Of a stretch of 64,000 nucleotides of DNA, positions 33,429 through 43,888 are shown piece by piece. Within the stretch, counting starts at the first letter, position 1; each line of letters opens with the position of its first letter. The DNA comes from Capsicum annuum (lineage: Eukaryota > Streptophyta > Magnoliopsida > Solanales > Solanaceae). The notes under the pieces are model-generated. The model was not told the origin of the DNA and ran no database searches. It saw only the letters and a list, made by a program, of their open reading frames with translations. The position numbers and the translations under genes are program-made. The stretch spans positions 41,227 to 105,226 of the forward strand of contig NW_025892517.1 in the NCBI RefSeq assembly GCF_002878395.1, given 5' to 3'.

Positions 33429-35115
33429 TGTTTTTTTGATTGTTATCATGCAATTTAAGGAAATTTGGAGTTGAATAATGATAAGAAATGTTGACATGGC
33501 TATTAGGAAGTGTTTTGAGATTTTTGAAATAAGTTTTGGGAAATCTTAGAACTCTTAAATAGTAAGGGTATATGATTAGGGCATGCCACAGAGGCATCGT
33601 ACACCTTGATACAAAAATAGTGGCCTAATATGGTAAGGGTATACCACGCCCATGGTCTTGGCAATGCCAAATTTCAGTTGCTTCTTTAGTTTTTAGGGTA
33701 ATTTGGTTCTTTACTTCATAATTACTCCTATAACCAGTATTCCATTCCTCTCCTCCCAAGCTCTAAAGAATACTCAAGAAAGGTTTCTTATCCAAATTTT
33801 AAACTTCCAAGGCATCAATTAAAGTTTTTTTCAAGAAATTCATTAAGCTTAGGTATGTGGGTTTTGAACAAGGCCTATCTTTTGTGCTTATACCCAAAAT
33901 ATAAACTCTTACATGGATTTTAAGAATTTAAGGTTTATAGTTCATACCCATTTTTCATGTTTTTGATATTGTGATGATTCTATGTGATTTAAAGATTTTT
34001 TAGCTCAAGAAATTACATTTACTCATGTTTTTAGTCACATGATTGATTTTATGAGATGAGTTTTTGTAATTTGACATGAAGTTCCATGAGTTGATAAATG
34101 TACATGCTTTTCAGCATGTTCAGTTAGTTTACGAGATATTTAGGTTTATCATTTCAAATTTTAGTCTATTATAGAAAGATTATAACTTTAGTTCTTATAT
34201 TATGATCTTAGATAAGATATGAAATTCACAAATTTTTTATGATCATGATTTAGCAATAGAAGCATTATTGGTTTCAAGATTTATATACCTATATGTTTAT
34301 TTTATGGAGATTTTAATATATTATGAGCACTAGTACAATTTAGAAGTTGTAGTTACAATCGAGGGAGATATGGGTTTGACACACCCTATTTCCCAAAAAC
34401 TATGTGCCATCATAGGTTGTAGGGGCCTCTCTAGAGAGTGTCTCCCTTGCCCAAATGGGATAAGTTTGTTGATCACTCCAGTTCTGGTTAAATCTCAACA
34501 AAAAGGTATTGGATAAGCCTCCCCAATGAGGGCCAGACATTGGATCCATGCTAGCTTAAATAGTTTATATCGGTAATAAGAATCTCCCATATCAAAGATA
34601 ATTCAGAAACTAAGTGTAATGAATCACTCAATTTATTCGATTATACTTTACTATTCATATTTTATGAAATTTCAGATTTCAATATCTTTAATGATCATGG
34701 TGAGTCTATTTACTCTTAGCATTCTTGTTATAAGTTTATAACACATATCAATTTTTACTTATCACATTCACCCCTATATACACAGTCCATTCTAGATGTA
34801 TAGACCTATATATGTCTGTATGCCTACATTGTTTCATAATTTAGGTTCTGGTATTTGTCCTCAGCAGTATGATTAGACATGCTAACTACCTTCTTCATCC
34901 TGTAAGTGTTGAGTCATCATGGTTTGAGGGCCAAGTCTATAATTACTTTCATATGTTCAACTACTACCAGCTTAGAATTTATGTTTTTAGTTTAGGTTAG
35001 TTGGGCTCTATCCTAGTGGCTCTTCAGTAGACTTAGAGGTTTTTCAAGTCTAGTCAGTCAATTTAATTTTCCTTTAGATTTTCATAAGTTTCAAATGATA
35101 TTTAGTTTATTTTAT
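33429..35115 (+). repeat. 5' LTR of element C, 3' end deleted
   Basis: It aligns to 17372-19085 of element A. The first bases are disturbed (TGTTTTTTTGATTGTTATC where TGTTATACCCC is expected). The LTR stops within the segment equivalent to A position 19085 and fuses directly to gag sequence near 35115, so the LTR end and primer site are gone. Confidence 0.7.
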
Positions 35116-36395
35116 ATTTCTTGATTAATGACCTACGCTTAGCAGATTGACATTGATTAATTAAAGAAATGAGAAGGAAGACCAAGAGGTGTAGGAGCAG
35201 GCAATTTGAGTACGATCAACATAAGTCAGGAGGGGAAAATCATTCTTAATTTTAGGGATTTTTTTATCACTAGTACTACCTTAAGACAGTGCCCCAACAT
35301 CCAATACTAAGTTAGAACAATAGGGTAGGGCTTCAACTTCTAGATCTCTAGGTAGCCTCTATGTAAAAGACAAATCAAACATGAAATAAGTATGGTAGAA
35401 ATTATCTGGGTGAGTACATAATGGGTAGAGATTGTTGTGATGGTTTTGGTAAAATAGACCATAGGATTAAGAAATACCCTTTTTCTAAGTTGGGAAATAG
35501 ATATGTTTTTCCTAAAGCTTAGTCCACCACATTAGTATCTCAGTTAGGCTACCCAGCTCTAGAGTAAGATGCATATCTAGTACTGATGGCGGTCAATGTC
35601 AGAATTCATTTTATTCTCTAAGTTCCCTCAAAGAGATAGAGAACTCCACAGATGTAGTCACTTATATTAATTATACCGTTCACCTTTATGCTTATGTATT
35701 GTTAGTTTAGTGTCAACCCTAGTAATTTTTGCGAACTTTGTGTAGGTCCCAAGAGTCTTTTTGAATCTTTTTAGTTTTAACTCCCATTAGAGATCAGTTG
35801 TTACTAGATAAAGATACAGAAAGTTCCCAATTACAGTCCTCCTTCAATTTAGTAGATTTAATTGAATTGGAGATGATAGATTTTGATATCATTCTTGATA
35901 TGGATTGGCTCTATTCATTCTAAGCGTCAATTGTGTGTCATATTAGTGGTGAAGTTTCATTTTCCTAATGAGTTATTCCTCGAGTAGGAAGGTACTTCAA
36001 TAACTCCTAAAGGTCATTTCATCTCGTACCTTAAAGCCAAAAAGTTAATCTCCAAAGGGTATATCTATCATCTAGTTTGGATTGAAGATACTAAGTCAAA
36101 GGCCCTAACCTTCAGTTAGTTTATGTAGACAATGAGTTTTTTGAAGTCTTCCTACAGGATCTACCTAGGGTAACTCTTGATAGAGAAATCTAATTTGAGA
36201 TTGATATCCAACCCATCCTTATTTCTCCCTATAGGAAGACTCTAGCTAAACTTAAGGATTTAAATGAAAAACATAAGGACCTCTTAGATAAGGGGTTCAT
36301 CAGACCCAATGCGTATTCATAAAGTGCTCCAGTTTTATTTGTGCGCAAAATAATGTTACTATCAGAATGTCTATAGACAACAAACAGTTAAATAA
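35116..36395 (+). pseudogene. Remnants of gag, protease and RT start of element C
   Basis: The fusion point is followed by gag text equivalent to A 20135 onwards (ATGACCTACGCTTAGC against ATGACCTACACTTAGC). The zinc-knuckle region near 35390-35490 and the protease region near 35690-35930 align to A but have more stops. RT starts near 36190 and is cut at about 36395, where it jumps to sequence equivalent to A 21893. The YxDD catalytic box is therefore absent. Confidence 0.65.
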
Positions 36396-37085
36396 TATAG
36401 TAAAGCACTGGACTAGACACATTAATCCATCAAATATTAGGAGCTTTCTAGGTTAAGCCAATTATTACTTGAGATTTTTTGAGGGTTTTTCCATAATATT
36501 TACACCATTGACCAAGTTGACTCAACAAAAGATGAAGTTCCAATGTTTAGACAAATGCAAGACAAGTTTTAAGAGTTGAAGGACAAATTGACTAAAGTAA
36601 TGGTATTAGCTTTGAAAGATATGGTTACATGTATTTGTGGTGTACTGTGATGCCTGTAGAGTAAGGTAAGGTTTTTGTTTGATGCAAAATGGAAAAACTA
36701 TATCTTATTCATCCAGAAAACTTTATGATTACAAGAAGAATTTTCCAATTCATGATATAGCAGTTGTGGTGTTCGCCTTGAAATTTTGAAGGCATTATTT
36801 ATATGGTGTGTATGTGGATATTTTCACTGATCATAAGAGTTTCCAATACGTGTTCACACAGAAGAAGTTAAATCTTTGTTAAAAATGGTGGTTGAAGTTG
36901 CTAAAATAATATAACATAAATATGTTCTACCATCCGAGAAAGGCAAATATGGTAGATGATTCTTTAAGTAGGTTTTTTATAGGTAGTGTATCCCTCGTGG
37001 AAAATAAGAAGAAGGATTTGGCCAGAGGGGTGCATAAATTAGCTTGATTAGGAGTTTGGTTGCATGACATGAATGATGGGGGTTT
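36396..37085 (+). pseudogene. RT thumb and RNase H of element C
   Basis: After the RT deletion the thumb (NIRSFLG-like text near 36425-36460) leads into RNase H: VYCDACRVR near 36642, then VVFALKF, and FTDHKSFQY near 36815-36845. The end, NMFYHPRKANMVDDSLSRFF, runs on at about 36915-36980 without the solo LTR that splits element A. This uninterrupted site near 36905 (GCTAAAATAATATAAC) is the empty allele of that insertion. Confidence 0.75.
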
Positions 37086-37203
37086 AATGATTTAGAATAA
37101 TTTAGAGTCATCCTTAGTAGCTGAAGTGAAATAGAAACAACTTGAATGATTTAGAATAATTTAGAGTCATCCTTAGTAGCTGAAGTGAAATAGAAACAAC
37201 TTA
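37086..37203. repeat. Perfect 59-bp tandem duplication
   Basis: Two adjacent copies, 37086-37144 and 37145-37203, of sequence starting AATGATTTAGAATAATTTAG appear identical. Element A has one copy of the equivalent stretch (about 25316-25375). It is therefore a change made after the large duplication, and a recent one given the lack of differences. Confidence 0.9.
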
Positions 37204-37219
37204 ATGATCCTCTACTTGG

Positions 37220-38220
37220 CCAATTAATGGATACAGTTAATTGATAAAAGGTTAAAGTACTCTCCCAAGGAGGATATGGTGTCCTTCATTATCAAGGTAT
37301 TTTATGTGTTCCCAGTGTTGATGGGTTGAAATAAAAAATAATAGAAAAAGCTTATATTTGTATGCATTTGATTCACCCTGATGCCACCAAGATGTACCAC
37401 GATATACAAGAAATTTATTAGTTGAATGGTATGAAAATGGGCATAACAAAGTTTGTGGCTAAGTGTTCCAATAGTCAGCAAGTTGAAGTTGAGCATCAAA
37501 GTCTAAAAGGTATGCTTTAGGATATTGGAATCCCTACTTTGGAGTAAGACATCATTAATATGTATTTTATTATGGGACTTCCTCGCACCAGATGTCAGCA
37601 GATTTTGCTTGGATTGTCGTACATCGAATGACCAAATCAGTCCATTTCTTGCCAGTTAAGACCTCAGATAAGGAAAAAAATTATGCTAATATATATGTCT
37701 GTGAGTTAGTAAGACTCTATAAGACTCCCTTATTCATTATTTTAGACTGAGGAACTCAATTTACTTTCCAATTTTTGTAATTGTTTTAGAAAAACCTTCA
37801 TAAAAAGAGAAGCTTAGTACTGCTTTCCATCCGTAGACATGTTGACAACCTATATGATTGACTTTAAAGTAAATCTACCATTGATTTAGTTTTCTTATAA
37901 TAATATTTACCATGCTAGTTTTTAAATGGCTCTGTTCAAAGTTTTATATGGATATAGGTGTATATCACCTATAAGGTTGTTTGAATTTGGTGAGGCTTCT
38001 TTGATTGGGATATATTTTGTTATTGAGGCTATGGAGACGGTTTAGTTGATTCATGAGAAGTTTGAGACTGCTCATAGTCATTAGAATTGGTAGACAAACG
38101 TGAGAAAGAGAGAACTAAACTTCCCTTTGGGTAATTGGGTGTTTTTGAAGTTGTTACCCATGAAGGGATTAATGAGTTTTCCAAGTAAAGGAAAGTTGTG
38201 TCCCTACTAAATTTGTACAT
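37220..38220 (+). pseudogene. Decayed integrase of element C
   Basis: The zinc-finger histidine side survives: LIHPDATKMYHDIQEIY at about 37367-37418. The cysteine side reads AKCSNSQQVEVEHQS, with the second cysteine changed to Ser. The core start is NMYFIMGLP near 37557, where the first catalytic Asp is replaced by Tyr. The TDRGTQF block is partly kept (D*GTQFTF near 37745-37770), and about 100 bp around the third acidic residue is lost near 37835. Stops are frequent. Confidence 0.75.
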
Positions 38221-38560
38221 ATGAAATCGTAAAGTGTGTTGGAGCTATCGCTTAAGAGCTAGATCTCCCATCAAAATTAGTTGTCATTCATCCAGTTTTC
38301 TATGTGTCCCTATTGGAAAAATGAATTTAAGACCCATTCTTAGTAGTTCCCATAGAAAGGATTGGTGTGAAATATATTTTATACTTCTAGAAGATCCATG
38401 ATAAAATTCTTGACTGACAAGTTCGGAGGCTAAGGAATAAGGAAGTGGCTTCACTGAAAGTTTTGTGGAGCAATCAGTCATTTAAGGAAGCAACGTGGGA
38501 AGTAGAAGCAGGAATAATGAATCGATATCCCCATCTATTTTCTCCTAGAACATAGTTAGC
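38221..38560 (+). pseudogene. Integrase tail and chromodomain of element C
   Basis: The tail reads YELDLPSKLVVIHPVFYVSL near 38250-38315. The chromodomain follows with QVRRLRNKEVASLKVLWSNQ (about 38417-38475) and EATWEVEAGIMNRYPHLF up to about 38540. The aromatic and acidic positions of this group are better kept than in element A, but there are three stops. Confidence 0.8.
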
Positions 38561-38793
38561 TTGATGTAATAAATTCCTTCTAATCTATTCTATTCCTTGA
38601 CATCTTTAGTTATATCAATTTTACCTATAAGGTTCATGTGTAGTTAGTCATTTCAGTTGTATACTTGCTCCGGCAATTAGTAGTTTTTGTTTCAGTGTAA
38701 GATAGGCTGAAGACCTTAGCATAACGCACCCAGAAAATAGGATTTTTCCATCCCAACTATCATTTGAGGATGTATGCTCCCAAGGGAAGATAA

Positions 38794-40761
38794 TGTTATA
38801 CCCCAAAATCTTGATGATTTTATTTTTAAAGATCTCTTGCATTTTAAGGCGAATTATGCATTAAATTTTTATAAAAAAAGTTAACAGGGACATTAGGAAG
38901 TATTTAGAAATTTTTGTACAAGTTTTGGGACATTTCAGGACTTAAAAATAGTAAGGGTCCACGAGTAAGGTATGCCATGGAGGCATGGCACTACCTAAGG
39001 CAAAAATAATTAACCTGGCATGATAAGGGCAATCCACGCTTGTTGGTTACTGCATTAAGGGTGTGCCACGCCTTTGGCATGGCACAATAAGAGAGTACCA
39101 CACCCATGATCATTATTATGGAAAACATTAAACTTTCAAGTATAATTTGGTCTTTTCATGTCCGAAATACTCCTACAACTAGTTATAAATGAGTTTTCTC
39201 CACTCATAAGTCAAATTTACACCGTTCATCTCCTCGCAAGCTCTCATGAATGCAAAGAAAAGTTTATTCTCTGAAATTCAAACTTCTAAGGCTTTCATTC
39301 AAGTTTCGTTTAAGAAATTCAATAAGTTCAAGGTAGTGGAGTTTGAACAAGGAAAGGATTCCATCCTTGTTTCCAAAAGTTAAGCTTTTACATGGACTTT
39401 AAGAATTATAGTGCTAGGGTTCATACCTATTTATCATACTTTTGAAATTATGATTTATTCATGTCATTTAATGATTGTTTTTCCCAATAGTTTACATTTA
39501 CTCATCTTTTTATTAACATGATTGATATTATGAGATGAGTTTTCATAATTTGACATTAAGTTCCATGATTCGGTAGATGTATATGATTTTCAGCATGATT
39601 CATTTTGGTTACGAGATATTAAGACTAACTATTTCAGATTTTCGTTTATTACAACATGATTATAACATAAGTTCTATTTGGATTATCTCAAATAAGATAT
39701 AAAATTTATACAGTTATTCAAAATCATGATTTAGTAACAAAAACATAATTGATTTTGAGATTTATGAATGACTATGCTTAATTTAAGGTGAAATTCATAC
39801 AACCAATATGTTTTGGTCGTAGTATTTAGCACAGATAGGGGAATGTGGGTTCAACACACCCTATTTCAAAAAAACTATGCACGCTTAGGTTAAAAGATCC
39901 TTGTTTGAAAGTGTCTCTATTTACCAAATAGGATTAGTTTAGTAATTACTCCAGTTTAGGTTCAATACCTATGGAACGGTATACGAAATCCCTCCCCAAC
40001 ATAGGTTAGAGATGGGACTCCATGCTAGCTCACATGGTTTATGTTAGTTATAAGAATCTCCCACAACAAAGATAATTTCAAAAACTATGTGTAATAACTC
40101 ACTTAGCTTATTAGATTATGCTTTACTATTCATGTTTTTTGATATTCTTGTTTTCTGTTTCATTTGTGATCATGGAATGCCTATTTACACTTAGCATGCA
40201 TGTTTTTAGCTTATGCCATGTATCAGGTTTTACTTGTAGCAATCACCTCCATATACTTATTACATTCTAAAAGTATTTACCACACATATGTCTATGTGGC
40301 TATATTGTTTCATAATGTAGGTTCTTGTGTTCATCCACAAATGTGCGATTATCCATGATGACCTCTTCCTATATCCCGTTAGTTGTTGAATCATCATGGT
40401 TCAAGGGCCAAGCCTATGATTACTTTCATATGTCTATCTACTATTAATTTAGACTTTCTGTTTTTAGTTTGGGTCAGCTAGGTTCTACTAGTGGCTCTTT
40501 AGTAGATTTAAAGACTCGTAAAGAATAGTAAGCTGATTTGTTTTTCCTTTAGATTTACATGAGTCTCTGATGATGTTTAGTTCACAGTGTTTACTTGATA
40601 TTGTTTATTGCTTTTGCAATTAGATCATAAATTCTAGTTTTTATTGATATTTTAATTCTATCATTCATGATTTTGTCCTGAGTAGATATCATGGGGTAGA
40701 TTTAGGGCTATTTGTAGTCTTAAACCGTGGAAAGTTTGGGGGTAAGCTTTGGGTCGTTACA
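38794..40761 (+). repeat. 3' LTR of element C
   Basis: It begins TGTTATACCCCAAAATCTTG after the purine tract CAAGGGAAGATAA, and ends GGGTCGTTACA. At 1,968 bp it is the best-preserved LTR of this family in the window and can serve as the family reference. It aligns with 26967-28930. Confidence 0.9.
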
Positions 40762-41534
40762 CCCATTAAGGTAATTATGGTTAACCACTAAAATGGGATT
40801 TCAAATAACTAGACATCTTAGGTCAACCAACTAATATACATAAGTCACCAAACAAACATATTAATGTCATCAATAAATGACATACAAGTCATCCAATTAA
40901 AAATATCTAGGTTAATATAAAAGACATATAAGACATCCAATCAGACATATCAATGTCAATAAAGAAAGATGTATAAGTGATTAAATTAGTCATATCAATG
41001 TTAACAACAAAAGATGTACAGGTGATCAAATCTTATGTGTCATCATCAATAGTAAAATATATAATATGTAGTTTATTTGGACATATCAAAGTCAACAATA
41101 ATAGATATATAAGCCATTGATTCAGACATATTGATTCAACCCATAGCCCTACAACTATTAGCAGACATATCAAAAACTAGGATCTTGGTTTCATAGCTTT
41201 ATAGCTTGCGTACCTCATCATCCTCACTCCATATCATATCAAAAATCAAATAATAGCTCATCTGTGCACATATGCTAAAGGGTTTTATTTATGCCCTATA
41301 ATTCATGACCTATAGGGTACCTAGGTTCTATGTACTAAACTGACATGGTATCCGCTCCATAAAATATGACCACTCATCCAAAATCTCACATAAGAATAAA
41401 GCCACTTAACAATAGAATAGTATGTGTATTATTGTATCATATCGGTGTGGTACCTGCTCTATAACATAATTGTTCATCCGTAAGATCACATGAGAGTTGA
41501 GCCACTTCGCAATAGAATAGTATGTAAATTCTCA
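40762..41534. repeat. Right flank with degenerate 45-bp tandem repeat (copy 2)
   Basis: Homologous to 28931-29702, including the ATATCAATGTCAACAA repeat units between about 40855 and 41140. Homology stops at about 41534 (TATGTAAATTCTCA), marking the right edge of the large duplication. Confidence 0.75.
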
Positions 41535-43888
41535 ACCGTTTCTAATATTCTTAGAATGTTAATCATAAATAAGTATCTCCCAGGATAGTACAACAAGAAC
41601 AAAAAAAATATAACAAGTGCACTAAAAAATTATTTCATTTAAAGATGGGCTTCAAATAATTATTCACTTTATTTAAAAAAGCATCGTCCATCCAAATAAA
41701 TATGCAAGTATTAACTAGGTCTGAAGACCAATCAACATACTTGTAAAATACAAAACATAGAAGAGATTAAACCAATTCTAACTCCATGTAAATATCTATA
41801 AATTCCCCTCAATAACTCAACAATAATAATAATGCCAAGGAGCACTAAATCCACTATTTAATCCACTATCTAAGTGTTGGACCCATTATTAATATTTTTT
41901 TCACATTTGTGAGCACGATATCATTTGCCTTTTATCTGACAGTTTATCAACATTCAACTTACAATGCCAACCATTGTTTCTCCACCTTTTAACATGAATC
42001 ATACTTTAACATTTATTCATGTATTCCACTTAAGATATTTACATTATGAAACAACTCCTTGCTTCATACCCATACCATAAGAACATATCACCTCAAGAGA
42101 ATACACCATTCAGAACCCACATAAAAGGTTTAAAAATATTCCCATACTACTCATATTTTTCTCTTTTACATTAAGAATGCATAACGATAACCATATATAT
42201 ACACATTATTCATCCAAACACAATGTTCATAGTAATGTTTTCTCCCCTTAATTCTTCACGGCATATATGAATCACTAATCAAAGTTGATTACTCAATAAA
42301 CCATGACCTACATTAACCAAAGAACCCAAAAAAAGTGAGCTACTTTATAAACTTAACTCCTCTGATGGTTCAAAGTATAAAACAAAAGTTATAAGAGAAA
42401 TTATTAATATACTTATCAAATAAATGCTTCGGGAATTCAAACCCATTAATTCAACCTTTATGCATAGCTTATAACATCATTCAAGGGTCACTAAGCCATT
42501 AACTAATTCTACAATATTCACATTATCTAAATTCATGAATTTTCTACTCTAATTGCCCCATAAAAATAGTTTTTATACAAAAAAATCCCATTTTTATCAA
42601 ACTTAAGGTTTCCAACCACCACCATTCATGTTCAAGGACTAAAGTTTCATATTGCGAAGGGTTAATTTATAAGATAGAACTCTAAATGACGTTTTATCTA
42701 CCCATGGTTTTAACCACATATTTGTAAACCTAGGGTTCTAACCTACTATTCTACCCATACAATCTTTATAATGATTTTATTATGTTAGAAGATGTAATAA
42801 TCCTATAGGTCATTTTCTTGATTTATAGATATTTCCATTATTTCAAGCCTTCCTACAATGGCTTTAGGTCATTTGTGACTTATCAAAACTATTGGTATCG
42901 AGACTAGTGATTCAACGATCGAATAATACATTTGGGTTTTAGGCTTATTTTTCAATTTTAAAGCTTTCACTATTAAGGAATTCGTCTCGAAACAAAACTC
43001 CTTGTAGATGACCATGATGAGAATTCAAACAGTGTCTTCAGCTCTGGATCACTGATTTTAAGCTAGGGAACCCTTGGTTTAGGTCCCCAAGTATTTCACA
43101 CTCATTTTGGGATATTGGCTGTATTATACAAAAAATAGAAATATTGGTATAAGCTGTATATTTAGTCGAAAAGATCCTGGATAAAATTTTCAATAGTTCT
43201 ATTGAGTCTATAAAGTCAAATTTTGTATAGTAGCATAGTTTATTTGCACACATAGAATTTCAAATAAATCTCAAGTACTTGATAGGAGTCCATTTTATGA
43301 CTAAGAAATTTGATGCATTTGATTATTGGTGCAACTGCTTAAGTGGCCTTATACCGCTTAAACTATCATCACTTTAGCGACATTGGGTCGCTTTAGTGAC
43401 ATTGGGTCCCTTTAGCGACATTGAATATTTGAACAAGGGTCACTTAACCAATCAATATTTTCTTTAGCGGACGTTGCTTTAGAGTCCAAGGTTTCACTTC
43501 AGAGGTACCTTCAACCCCATTATAAGATTGTTTTAGCAACACCTAGGGATTTTTATATCCCATTGGTGACATGATTTTCCTTTATTATCTTCACTATTTT
43601 TAGACCATTTTAAGAGCTTGAATAGATGAAACTATCGGGAATATTCCATTTAAGCTAATGTAAGCTAGCCTAAAACTCCTTGATAATTTTCCATTATTTT
43701 CCCTACCAATTTCCATCCTATTTTATTGTGAATTATTATAAATGAGGTCTTTAAAACCCTAAACATTTGGGGACTAATTCATCCCCCTATGAATGCTATA
43801 TTTGTGCTCAAATTTAAAGCATATATTCTTTATTCTTTGAGGTACCTCATGATAGAATTAATTTTGCATTCCATTTCCAGGCCCTAGG
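41535..43888 (+). other. LTR-like non-coding DNA with a palindrome cluster
   Basis: No coding domain is seen. Several traits suggest a plus-strand LTR or its remnant: a palindrome cluster at 43373-43425, a TATA box (TATAAATGA at 43737-43745) and 'aaccctaaac' text after it, as in other LTRs here. The start is not defined. It is split by the solo LTR at 43889. The antisense 71-codon frame at 43038-43253 matches nothing I know. Confidence 0.35.
43373..43425. repeat. 19-bp tandem repeat forming a stem-loop
   Basis: TTTAGCGACATTGGGTCGC is followed by two variants at a 19-bp period (starts 43373, 43392, 43411). Within it AGCGAC (43376-43381), five bases, then GTCGCT (43387-43392) form a perfect 6-bp stem. 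Related AGCGGAC words recur to about 43480. Confidence 0.85.

Larger units (their letters stand above)
33429..40761 (+). mobile_element. Tekay/Del-like element C, the duplicated sister of element A
   Basis: It has the same flanks, order and LTR types as element A, at 7.33 kb. Three losses explain most of the shortening: the end of the 5' LTR through the N-terminal half of gag (about 1 kb), the RT core (about 0.45 kb), and no solo LTR (2.73 kb). It keeps integrase zinc-finger text that element A has lost. It also has a private 59-bp tandem duplication at 37086-37203. Confidence 0.85.

Noticed and set aside
17372..40761. Endogenous pararetrovirus in place of a retrotransposon
   Set aside because: Paired LTRs, target duplications, polypurine tract, integrase and chromodomain identify Ty3/gypsy elements; no movement protein or coat protein text is seen.
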